From a virus: a DNA stretch of 21,803 nt. The notes under the pieces are model-generated. The model was not told the origin of the DNA, searched no databases, and saw only the letters and a program-made list of their open reading frames with translations. The position numbers and the translations under genes are program-made. Location: positions 1 through 21,803 of the IMG/VR virus record IMGVR_UViG_3300047557_003866; one strand, 5' to 3'. Below, one piece after another: positions 6,455 to 12,443 of the stretch (position 1 is the stretch's first letter; the number at the start of each line of letters is the position of its first letter).

Positions 6455-7903
6455 TCATTCAGAACAGGCCGAACAGAACCCAGCCTCCATATCACAAGTG
6501 ACAGCATCCTCCATAGTCTCGTTGTCATCGAGACCAAACATGCTCTTAAAGCTGTCATCTAATGCCGCGAAGGCATCATCCTTACTCTGCGTACCAGGCA
6601 GAACTTGGAGAGAGTAATAGAGACTCGTTTGAGGAGAATCAAACCAGCTCTTCAGGAACTCGCGGTCATAAATGACCACATCGCTCCAACTATTGAAACT
6701 ATAGCCATGGAAAAGTCCACTCCGCTGATAAAGCGCAACTAAACCATTTGCAACTTTGAAATAGGCTTCCCAGCCCACTTCCTCAGCAATTTCCACTTCC
6801 CCATAGTCAAACGTTTCTACGCCAAAGGTGCCGCTATCGCGATCCACTACACGGGCGATGGGAGGGGCGATTTCAGGCGTAGTGGTAAAGCCACGGCTAT
6901 CGAGGTAGCGGTAGGAACAGGAGGCCGTAGGAGCAATGCAGAAGGCACGTTCCATGCCATAGCCCTTGGCGATTGCTGCGGCGGCCTCAATGCCATCAGA
7001 AAGAGCCTTCACGACCTTGCCCGCAGGTTGGTCGCACCAGTGGTGACACCAAGGATGTGGATCATCCATCAGAAAAGCTTCCAGAGCATCACCAAATTCC
7101 TTGTAAGAGATGCCATGGATGGAAAGGAAATTGGCAAGACCAAGGATGCCAAGGCCCACTTGCTTATCAATTTCAGGCGACAGATATTCGCCAGTGTCGC
7201 CCACGCCAGTTTTGCCATGCAGCTCACAAAGCTGCTTCATACCTTCAGTAAAGGCGCCTTCAAGATCAGCAATGGAACAAGCGCCCATGTTTACGTGCTG
7301 AAGAAGGCAAGTACCACGATGCGGCAGATACACTTCCAAGCAAACATTGGCGCGAATGCGCTCACCACGCTCGTTGTAGCGAATCTTGTTGAGCCAAATA
7401 TCACCAGCAGAAATGCCCTTCAAAAGCTCGTCAATCAATTCGCCAGAAGCATTGTCCAAAAATTTTTCGTCAACATTCAGACAACGCTTCACCCAAGGCA
7501 GTTCTTGACGAGAAGCTTTAATAAAATCAATGGCATCGGGATGCGTGTAGTCAAGATGCAGCACTACGGCGCCGTTCTTATATTTGCCGCCCCTACGAAG
7601 AATTTCATTCAGCGTGGAATAAATCTTACCAAAACTAACTGGACCACTAGCAACTAAACCCTTGCCATTCTCATTACCCTTCTCGCGCAGATCAGACAGA
7701 TGGACGGCTACGCCTGCGCCATTGCGGAGACCATGGGAAACAAAACGCCACGAATCTTCAATGCCATTTTCCCCTTCCATCGAATCCTGCACATTGAATA
7801 CAGTGCAGCTAACGGGAAGACGCCCTTCCGGATCATCAATCCAACTTTGGACTCGACCAGTGCGTGCAATCTTCTCTGCTTTTGCTCCTTCTTTCAATTT
7901 CAT
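6455..7903 (-). CDS. nrdA: ribonucleotide reductase large (alpha) subunit, short cyanophage type
   Basis: It reduces ribonucleotides to deoxyribonucleotides for phage DNA synthesis. The 482-residue product keeps the catalytic core: VSCTVFNV (Cys33, first redox Cys), ANVCLEV (Cys188 thiyl and Glu190), GTCLLQHVNMG (Cys199, second redox Cys), a PTASCSYRY-like loop for phosphate binding, and a C-terminal GFCSACSE pair (Cys477/Cys480) that re-reduces the site. There is no ATP-cone, and only about 30 residues precede the first Cys, far less than in E. coli NrdA. The adjacent beta-like gene argues for class I rather than B12-dependent class II. I start at ATG 7903; an upstream TTG lies inside a terminator stem. 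Confidence 0.88.
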   Translation of the reverse strand: MKLKEGAKAEKIARTGRVQSWIDDPEGRLPVSCTVFNVQDSMEGENGIEDSWRFVSHGLRNGAGVAVHLSDLREKGNENGKGLVASGPVSFGKIYSTLNEILRRGGKYKNGAVVLHLDYTHPDAIDFIKASRQELPWVKRCLNVDEKFLDNASGELIDELLKGISAGDIWLNKIRYNERGERIRANVCLEVYLPHRGTCLLQHVNMGACSIADLEGAFTEGMKQLCELHGKTGVGDTGEYLSPEIDKQVGLGILGLANFLSIHGISYKEFGDALEAFLMDDPHPWCHHWCDQPAGKVVKALSDGIEAAAAIAKGYGMERAFCIAPTASCSYRYLDSRGFTTTPEIAPPIARVVDRDSGTFGVETFDYGEVEIAEEVGWEAYFKVANGLVALYQRSGLFHGYSFNSWSDVVIYDREFLKSWFDSPQTSLYYSLQVLPGTQSKDDAFAALDDSFKSMFGLDDNETMEDAVTCDMEAGFCSACSE

Positions 7904-7907
7904 TTGA

Positions 7908-7931
7908 CAAAAAAGCCCGCTCAAGCGGGCT
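7908..7931 (-). terminator. intrinsic terminator directly upstream of RNR large subunit gene
   Basis: On the minus strand AGCCCGC-TTGA-GCGGGCT is followed by TTTTTTG. It ends the two-gene unit 7994-8661. The U-run stops only about 5 nt before the RNR start codon, leaving almost no room for a separate promoter and leader. Confidence 0.9.
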
Positions 7932-7993
7932 GGTCACGACAGAGGAAGGCTAGCGCAACTTCCCTGGAGCAGAGCCGAGGCTTCAGGGTTTCT

Positions 7994-8395
7994 TCAGGAG
8001 CGTTGGACGATTAATGAACGAAAGATTTCTTCAATTTGTCCCCTGATAACACCACGCTCTTTCTCATAACCAAGACGCTCTAATTGACGATCAAGCCAAT
8101 AATAAACTTCCGTCATAATTTCATCTTGAGCCTTTGCACGATCAGTCAAGCAAGAATAATAACTTTCAAGAGTTTCCGTAAGCTGCTCATAAATCACTGA
8201 CTCTTCATACTTCTCATAGGCATCTCCAGTGATTTCCTCCTTTGCAATTAAATAACCAAGCGCAGCAGCACCAGCTTTTGTCTTGGCATGCTCCATCATC
8301 GAAAGCCTTTCCTTCAGCGCTTCAAACTCACTAGTGTCGCCCAGGACATACTTCGTCACCACGCGAGCAAATTCATCAAAGCGTTCAGCAGCCAT
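7994..8395 (-). CDS. conserved-looking helical protein of unknown function (133 aa)
   Basis: It starts at ATG 8395 (MAAERFDEFARVVTKYV), which overlaps the stop of the preceding gene as TAATG. The product is acidic and helical throughout, with heptad-like segments (EFEALKERLSMMEHAK, then YEQLTETLESYYSCL) suggesting coiled coils. No catalytic motif or recognised family. It is the last gene before the terminator in front of nrdA. Confidence 0.7.
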   Translation of the reverse strand: MAAERFDEFARVVTKYVLGDTSEFEALKERLSMMEHAKTKAGAAALGYLIAKEEITGDAYEKYEESVIYEQLTETLESYYSCLTDRAKAQDEIMTEVYYWLDRQLERLGYEKERGVIRGQIEEIFRSLIVQRS

Positions 8396-8661
8396 TACCA
8401 GTCGGGATAGGAACACGGCTCATCGATTGTAGGGGCAATGGAGAAGAAAGCAAGTTCTGCTAAATACCCTGCGCCAACCCTTCCACCAGTGGATTTGTAT
8501 TCTCGTTTTGAGACTGAAGCGAGACTCTTGAGAAGCTCCTTGATCACTTTTGAAGCAAATCTTGCGTAGGTAATCCTTACCGTCCAAATTGCTTCAAGCT
8601 TGATTGTCGTGAAAGCTGGGCGGTAATAATTGCCATTTCCTTTGCTTCCCCCATAGGCCAT
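8395..8661 (-). CDS. small basic protein of unknown function (88 aa)
   Basis: The ATG at 8661 is chosen because GGAGG sits 6 nt upstream; a TTG 21 bp further upstream is less likely. The product starts with a Gly/Asn/Tyr-rich flexible part (MAYGGSKGNGNYYRPAF), followed by a basic helical middle and a hydrophobic C-terminal third (GAGYLAELAFFSIAPTI). It is first in the two-gene unit, downstream of the operator-like repeats at 8766-8799. Function unknown. Confidence 0.7.
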   Translation of the reverse strand: MAYGGSKGNGNYYRPAFTTIKLEAIWTVRITYARFASKVIKELLKSLASVSKREYKSTGGRVGAGYLAELAFFSIAPTIDEPCSYPDW

Positions 8662-8765
8662 GCTTTCCCTCCATTGAGCCAAATAATGTTAACCCATGCA
8701 GTAGTGGACACTTTCTCAACTGTCTCCTTTGGTTAAGAACTGGTTAAACCCTTGCTATCACTACT

Positions 8766-8799
8766 GTCTCATTTCTGTCTCATTTGAGACTCATGAGAC
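8766..8799. promoter_or_regulatory. operator-like cluster of GTCTCAT / ATGAGAC sites
   Basis: Four copies of one heptamer lie in 34 bp: GTCTCAT at 8766-8772 and 8777-8783, and the reverse TGAGAC at 8785-8790 and ATGAGAC at 8793-8799. The two forward copies are 11 bp apart (one helical turn), and each can pair with a reverse copy as an inverted repeat. This is the layout of a cooperative repressor or activator site. It is 105 bp upstream of the 8661 start. Confidence 0.55.
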
Positions 8800-8828
8800 T
8801 GGCCTGTACACTGGATATAGGCGAAGCC

Positions 8829-9018
8829 TTGGTACGAGCAGCTTACGCAGCTACGCGTGCCAAGCACCTTCGTGAGCCGCTTCGAGAGGGGAGCCTCAAG
8901 CGATCGTACAAAGCGGCTCTGCTCCACCACTCTCTCTTGCTTACTTTCTTCTCTAAGGAACTTTTGCAAGGGAGCCGTACGAGCAGAAGCCCCCAAGGCG
9001 ATTGATCATAAGGCTCCC
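8829..9018. other. three consecutive long stem-loops in an intergenic region
   Basis: Stem 1 is TTGGTACG (8829-8836) with CGTGCCAA (8856-8863). Stem 2 is GAGCCGCTT (8874-8882) with AAGCGGCTC (8911-8919), with an inner GAGG/CCTC. Stem 3 is GGGAGCC (8970-8976) with GGCTCCC (9012-9018). A 10-bp direct repeat GTACGAGCAG occurs at 8832 and 8977, within stems 1 and 3. I treat the open reading frames crossing here as chance. Possible RNA or protein-binding region. Confidence 0.4.
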
Positions 9019-9313
9019 CTCCCCACAAACCATTTATAAATAACTTTCGCGAGAGCATTAGAAGCCGCTCATATAGTGCTCAGCCTACAGCGATAGTTGT
9101 TTTCTCGATAAAAGCCATTTATTCGTTTTCGTGATATTTATAATTCTTTTCAAAGAAAGCTCAATGAACAACGCTCCTTGAGGGAGCTTCCTTCTCGCAG
9201 AGCTTTCTCTTCGCGTGGTCTCTCATCTCATGCGCTCACTCCCGTTCGTGCAGTTCTAGATCGTTCGCGCAGTGGCAATTGGCATGTCCCATCCATCGAA
9301 AAGAAGGGGCAAA
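9019..9313. other. AT-rich non-coding stretch with TATA-like boxes
   Basis: The stretch holds TATAAATA at 9035-9042 (like T4-type late promoter cores) and TATAAT at 9139-9144 on the plus strand, without clear -35 boxes. A hairpin GCTCC-TTGAG-GGAGC lies at about 9172-9186, and a five-codon ORF (ATG 9163) ends inside it. Either TATA box could drive the small ORF at 9314. No larger gene is seen. Confidence 0.35.
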
Positions 9314-9433
9314 ATGAAACTCGATCAAAATATCACACCTTCAAAATTAGGTATCCCGCCACTGCTTAAATCGAAGCCTGCCTGCTACTGCGCTGTATCA
9401 ACGGATACAGTTTCACACCTTGTAACGTTGTGA
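9314..9433 (+). CDS. possible 39-residue protein
   Basis: ATG 9314 is preceded by GAAGGGG at a workable distance and opens 39 codons starting MKLDQNITPSKLGIPPLL, with a CYCAV pair of cysteines in the middle, ending SHLVTL. An inverted repeat TTTCACA/TGTGAAA (9411-9417 and 9430-9436) straddles the stop codon. It is the only plus-strand frame here with both a ribosome site and ordinary composition. No family recognised. Confidence 0.4.
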   Translation: MKLDQNITPSKLGIPPLLKSKPACYCAVSTDTVSHLVTL

Positions 9434-9499
9434 AACGTTAAAAACCTACCCGATAATGGGTAGATTCTGGCGGATTGTCTCTCAGCCAAGCCAAACTAA

Positions 9500-9525
9500 A
9501 GGCCCAGACTATAAAGCCTGAGCCT
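9500..9525 (-). terminator. terminator-like hairpin after the minus operon
   Basis: On the minus strand AGGCTCAG pairs with CTGGGCCT (one T-G wobble) around a 10-nt loop, followed by TTAGTTTGG. The plus strand would have a C-A mismatch at the wobble, so the minus strand is the likelier RNA. It lies 25 bp past the stop at 9550. The U tract is short. Confidence 0.5.
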
Positions 9526-9549
9526 AAACTTAGCGGCAACCAGAGTAAG

Positions 9550-9747
9550 TTAATCGGCCTGATAATAGGCCTCTAACTGCTCGCGGAGCTGATGGATTGC
9601 ATCGCGGAGGCGATAGCTTGGGCCATCGTCTAAGTGGGCTTCGAGAAGTGCGATTGCAGCCTCTGCGTCTGCTGCGGTGTCGAAGGTGTCCACTATTTCA
9701 GAATGACCGTAATCGTTTAGGTCGGTTAGGTAGAAAAAGGGGTTCAT
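9550..9747 (-). CDS. small protein of unknown function (65 aa)
   Basis: It starts at ATG 9747 (MNPFFYLTDLNDYG), overlapping the previous stop by ATGA. The N-terminal third looks like beta strands; the rest is helical and alanine-rich (DTAADAEAAIALLEAHL), ending in an acidic tail. It is the last gene of the minus operon that begins at 11084. Function unknown. Confidence 0.7.
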   Translation of the reverse strand: MNPFFYLTDLNDYGHSEIVDTFDTAADAEAAIALLEAHLDDGPSYRLRDAIHQLREQLEAYYQAD

Positions 9748-9905
9748 GGCTTGCGAGAATAAGGAGATGAGAGAACGCCTAAGCGTCCGAGTTTGATAAT
9801 GAGAGAGTCCAGGGCTTCGGACTCTGAGAGAGAGTCTGGCTCATAGGATTCGGCCAAGCTGGCGACCAGAGCTAGTTCGTCGCCAGACAATATGAGACGG
9901 ATCAC
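9744..9905 (-). CDS. small acidic protein with GTG start (53 aa)
   Basis: This gene is easy to miss because it begins with GTG (9903-9905), overlapping the previous stop as GTGA, and ends with a TGA that overlaps the next ATG as ATGA (9744-9747). Both junctions being 4-bp overlaps is strong support. The product starts VIRLILSGDELALVASLAE, has an acidic Ser/Glu middle, and ends LGVLSSPYSRKP. It resembles a small DNA- or protein-binding helical domain only in a loose sense. Function unknown. Confidence 0.7.
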   Translation of the reverse strand: MIRLILSGDELALVASLAESYEPDSLSESEALDSLIIKLGRLGVLSSPYSRKP

Positions 9906-10513
9906 GATGCAGCAATGGTGGGATAGGCGTTTAGAGTTTCAACTAACGAATCGTAGAGTCGCTTAAAGCCGTCCTCCCAGGGTGCACCATCACGCCTAGC
10001 AGCCAACACGCAAAGACCATAATCCTGAAGCATTCTCACTCTATCAGCTATAGATTCGTCAGCCCATAGCTTGCCAATGCCGAAGCATTCAAGGTAGGAG
10101 TGTTCATCATCACTGATAAGCGGGTAAGATTCCAGAGCTTGAATAGTCTCGATAATGTCATCAGTGATGCGCAGAATGTCAATACAGACGCCACGGCCGT
10201 TCCACCCATAACTTAGTTCAATAATGCATCCATTCGGATCAGGAGTGGAGCTGGGATCAGTCAGTACTCTGTAATTTGCAAGGCCAACTAGCCCAGTGTT
10301 GCTGTAGTCTGAATAACCGCAATAAGAGGGAACGAATCCTAGAGAGAGTCCGCGCCAACGTTGGGCCAGGCATTCGGCTAGATAGGCGTCGGGCGATTGG
10401 TGCCAATGGTGGGAGCAATCGCGGTCGGGGTCGCCGTCACGAATAAGCAGCCAATGGCCCTGGCAGCCATTAAGGGCGTCGATGCGGCGCAGTAGTTCGG
10501 GAGATGCTTTCAT
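9902..10513 (-). CDS. protein of unknown function (203 aa)
   Basis: I start it at ATG 10513 (MKASPELLRRIDALNG), 7 bp after the previous stop, rather than at an upstream start that would overlap the previous gene for 200 bp. The product is rich in His, Asp, Trp and Cys (HWLLIRDGDPDRDCSHHWH), then has mixed segments including ELSYGWNGRGVCIDILRIT and a helical C-terminus. The region looks like a globular domain of its own. No family recognised. Part of the 11084-9550 operon. Confidence 0.7.
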   Translation of the reverse strand: MKASPELLRRIDALNGCQGHWLLIRDGDPDRDCSHHWHQSPDAYLAECLAQRWRGLSLGFVPSYCGYSDYSNTGLVGLANYRVLTDPSSTPDPNGCIIELSYGWNGRGVCIDILRITDDIIETIQALESYPLISDDEHSYLECFGIGKLWADESIADRVRMLQDYGLCVLAARRDGAPWEDGFKRLYDSLVETLNAYPTIAAS

Positions 10514-10520
10514 TGTTTGC

Positions 10521-10754
10521 TCAGTAGAGGGGAGAGATAAAGGCAACGACGCAAGCGCCATAAGGACGGAGTTCAATGGTTTCGCCAAGGTCGCAACGTT
10601 TGCAACGAATGCCAGATAGGCCAAGCTCAGCTTTAGCCCTGCGCACAAGTGCAAGGTCCGAAGCCTTGTCGGGTAGAGTAATTTCAGAGCGATGACACCA
10701 CGAATAATTGGCTTCACCGCCCATGGTGTCGGTGAGTTCGACAGAGTATTTCAT
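10521..10754 (-). CDS. small protein with C-x-x-C motif (77 aa)
   Basis: It starts at ATG 10754 (MKYSVELTDTMGG), 3 bp after the previous stop. The middle contains a helical segment (SDLALVRRAKAELGL) followed by GIRCKRCDLGETIEL and PYGACVVAF. The C-x-x-C plus the later Cys could hold a zinc or a disulfide. The fold is probably alpha-beta. Function unknown. Third in the operon. Confidence 0.7.
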   Translation of the reverse strand: MKYSVELTDTMGGEANYSWCHRSEITLPDKASDLALVRRAKAELGLSGIRCKRCDLGETIELRPYGACVVAFISPLY

Positions 10755-10757
10755 GGC

Positions 10758-11084
10758 TCAATTAGTGGCTTGAAGGTACTGAAGGAGCGCCCCGTAAACT
10801 TCGGTGGGGGCGTATTGTCCGACGCAATAGTCAGGCTCACCATTGGGGAGGATGGTGAGTCGCCCATAGGAGCCAGGGGTAAGAGGCTCGGTGCCGCTTG
10901 CGAGCCTGCCAGGAAAGGCTCGCAGGCACTCCTTACGTGCCGCATCACGACGGCGACAATCACGACGCCATGCGCTTATCTGCTGGACTCTAAGCTCACC
11001 ACGTGCCCACGGATCAATGTAGTTGTGGGATTCGATGCGCGCTTGCAAGCGGCAATAAGCCACGAGATCGGACAGTGTGTGCAT
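10758..11084 (-). CDS. protein of unknown function (108 aa), first gene of the operon
   Basis: The ATG at 11084 opens MHTLSDLVAYCRLQAR. The protein has a helical, strongly basic middle (SAWRRDCRRRDAARKECLR) and a C-terminal part with small beta-like segments (GRLTILPNGEPDYCVGQYA) and a last helix. Basic character suggests nucleic acid contact, but no motif is diagnostic. The leader on the coding strand is a pyrimidine tract (TCTCTCCTTTTTC) instead of a Shine-Dalgarno sequence. The promoter must lie in the gene-poor region upstream. Confidence 0.7.
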   Translation of the reverse strand: MHTLSDLVAYCRLQARIESHNYIDPWARGELRVQQISAWRRDCRRRDAARKECLRAFPGRLASGTEPLTPGSYGRLTILPNGEPDYCVGQYAPTEVYGALLQYLQATN

Positions 11085-11298
11085 GGTTTGAAAAAGGAGA
11101 GAAAGGCTTTAAGGACAGAGACAGTCAGCGGCCAGACAGTCGCAGCAGGCACAATTCGGCCGACTGGCCAGAGGCTCTGCAAGCAACAAACAGCCGCTGA
11201 TCTTGAGAAGCCAGGGAAGCCGTGAAAAGCAACAACAGCGAACCTGCGAAAAGCCCGCAGAGCTTGGCAGCAGTGCTCGCAGGCACCAAGTAAGGAGA
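11085..11298. other. gene-poor stretch, strand bias switches
   Basis: To the left of 11085 genes run leftward. From here the plus strand is purine-rich, as if transcribed rightward. Overlapping plus-strand frames exist (one ends TGA at 11225, overlapped by a GTG that opens a 23-codon frame ending at 11293), but none has a convincing ribosome site or domain. The promoter of the 11084 operon should be here; I cannot point to clear boxes. Confidence 0.35.
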
Positions 11299-11517
11299 AT
11301 GCATCAAAGAAAAGCAGAGGGAAGGCCCATAAGGGCCAAGACACGGGAAGCGATTCGATCGCAAGCCGTCGCGGCATCTCCACAGAGAGGCCCCGTGCCA
11401 AGACCGCGCAAGGCGGAAAAGCGGTTTTTCGGTTTTCAAGGTACCGACGCCGCGCCAGAGAGGCTGCGCCCGTCGTTGAAAGAACACTACAGCCTCAAAA
11501 GCCCCAGTAAAGGCTGA
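11299..11517 (+). CDS. possible small very basic protein (72 aa)
   Basis: An ATG at 11299 follows AAGGAG, but the spacing is only 1 nt. The frame encodes a Lys/Arg/Ala/Pro-rich, probably disordered protein (MHQRKAEGRPIRAKTREAIR at the start, then PRPRKAEKRFFGFQGTD). The plus-strand purine bias supports rightward transcription, and the opposite-strand frame is unlike a protein. Without homologs it remains a guess. Confidence 0.3.
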   Translation: MHQRKAEGRPIRAKTREAIRSQAVAASPQRGPVPRPRKAEKRFFGFQGTDAAPERLRPSLKEHYSLKSPSKG

Positions 11518-11537
11518 AAACGCCAGAGAAAAGCAGT

Positions 11538-11573
11538 GCTAATCAATAGGAGGCTGAAAGGTCATTGATTAGC
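11538..11573. repeat. 10-bp perfect inverted repeat
   Basis: GCTAATCAAT (11538-11547) and ATTGATTAGC (11564-11573) are exact inverted copies with a 16-bp spacer. They mark the left edge of the repeat-dense, non-coding region. Confidence 0.75.
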
Positions 11574-11721
11574 GGATACGCTTATGGGAGCCCAGAATCG
11601 CTCCGAATGAAAAGCCAGGCTTATGACACCAGCGCCAGGGCTCACGCGTCGAAGCAGAAAAAAGAACGCGCACACGCGCGTGCCATACAAGCGGCCCATT
11701 CGTCAATAGGGCATCACAGAG

Positions 11722-11838
11722 CATCACATAACGGCAGCGCTATATGGTGTTCCCATTGGCAAGCCTCTGTTACGATCCGTCACACAACGGCATCGTTTTA
11801 TCGGCAAGCGATTGGCAAGGGTGCGTTACAAAACGTCA
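11722..11838. repeat. diverged repeats of the YRTYACANAACGNCA type
   Basis: Three related 15-mers are CATCACATAACGGCA (11722-11736), CGTCACACAACGGCA (11778-11792) and CGTTACAAAACGTCA (11824-11838), spaced 56 and 46 bp. GGCAAGC also recurs nearby (11758, 11802). They look like degenerate binding sites preceding the stricter arrays. Confidence 0.55.
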
Positions 11839-11853
11839 CGCGCGGGAAACTCT

Positions 11854-11908
11854 CAGAATCCCCATCGGAGAACCGTGGTTTGAGAATCCCCAGAATCCCC
11901 ATCGGAGA
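11854..11908. repeat. two exact copies of an 18-mer
   Basis: CAGAATCCCCATCGGAGA occurs at 11854-11871 and 11891-11908, 37 bp apart. The second copy forms an inverted repeat with the following TGGGGAT (ATCCCCA/TGGGGAT). Confidence 0.85.
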
Positions 11909-11955
11909 GGTGGGGATTAGAGCAATCCGCTCAATCCAGATAGGCTTGCCGTGGA

Positions 11956-11980
11956 ATGTGACAATCGCCAACTGTCACAT
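11956..11980. repeat. 8-bp inverted repeat, operator-like
   Basis: ATGTGACA (11956-11963) and TGTCACAT (11973-11980) are exact inverted copies around a 9-bp spacer. TGTGA-type half sites are typical of CRP-family proteins, but the spacing does not match the usual CRP site. Confidence 0.6.
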
Positions 11981-12006
11981 AGTATGGGTGTACTGGTCCG
12001 CGTCCT

Positions 12007-12190
12007 ATAAGGGCAGCCTATGGATTGGCGGAGAATCATAAAGGCGGCTTATACGATAAGCCTGGCTTATGGGAGGGCCTGGAATCATAAGGGTGGCTTA
12101 TGCGATAAGCGGAGCCTATGATTTGGCCGCGATCGATAAGGCTGGCTTATACGATAAGCCCAGCTTATGTGACAGATAAGCCTGGCTTAT
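12007..12190. repeat. array A: eight ATAAG(N5)GCYTAT palindromes, 49-bp period
   Basis: Eight 15-bp imperfect palindromes start at 12007, 12038, 12056, 12087, 12105, 12136, 12154 and 12176. Two are exact (ATAAGCCTGGCTTAT at 12056 and 12176). Start spacings are 31, 18, 31, 18, 31, 18 and 22 bp, so the underlying unit is 49 bp with two palindromes each, present about 3.7 times. The flanks of each copy vary while the palindromes are kept. That suggests protein binding sites rather than a fresh tandem duplication. Confidence 0.92.
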
Positions 12191-12212
12191 GAGTACAGAT
12201 GTACTATGCGGC

Positions 12213-12310
12213 TATGCGCCTAGGAGCATACAACGATATTGAGATATGCCGATATGCGCATATGAGCATAGAACGGTAGCGTTGTATGATTTTATGCGGC
12301 AGGGCGCATA
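12213..12310. repeat. array B: three TATGCG(N6-7)GCATA palindromes, 40-bp period
   Basis: Three 18-bp palindromes start at 12213, 12253 and 12293, exactly 40 bp apart: TATGCGCCTAGGAGCATA, TATGCGCATATGAGCATA and TATGCGGCAGGGCGCATA. The centres differ but remain nearly self-complementary in the first two. Copies two and three are followed by (G/T)AACGGTAG, copy one by CAACGATA. Confidence 0.9.
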
Positions 12311-12329
12311 TAACGGTAGGGCGATACCT

Positions 12330-12442
12330 AGATACGCTCGTCGCCGGATCCAATAGATACGCTTGCCGCCGGGTCTTGACCATTCCAATATAGATACGCT
12401 TGGCCCCGGGTCTTACAGATACGCTCGGGGCCGGGACTTGAG
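12330..12442. repeat. array C: four AGATACGCT...CCGG iteron-like repeats, 62-bp period
   Basis: AGATACGCT(C/T)G followed by a GC-rich stretch and CCGGGTCTT-like sequence starts at 12330, 12355, 12392 and 12417. Spacings of 25, 37 and 25 bp give a 62-bp unit repeated twice. All copies point the same way, like iterons. The last copy ends against the 3' end of the homing-type HNH gene. Confidence 0.88.
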
Positions 12443-12443
12443 A

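Noticed and set aside
7028-7657. 209-codon open frame on the plus strand
   Set aside because: It lies wholly antisense to the RNR large subunit, whose motifs are unmistakable. Long antisense frames are common opposite such genes, and no ribosome site is seen.
8784-9005. 73-codon plus-strand frame (MRLMRLACTLDIG at the start)
   Set aside because: It crosses three strong stem-loops and has no ribosome site; RNA or DNA structure explains the region better. Kept only as a possible refutation of that view.
11125-11487. 120-codon minus-strand frame
   Set aside because: The composition (Ser, Leu, Arg, Cys) is that of the complement of purine-rich DNA, and there is no coupling to the 11084 gene.
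11565-12041. 158-codon plus-strand frame starting with TTG
   Set aside because: It runs through the repeat families and its residues simply translate them. There is no Shine-Dalgarno sequence and no domain.
12007-12442. CRISPR-like array
   Set aside because: Units are 15-18 bp palindromes or iterons with related, not unique, spacers, three different families occur, and no cas genes are present.
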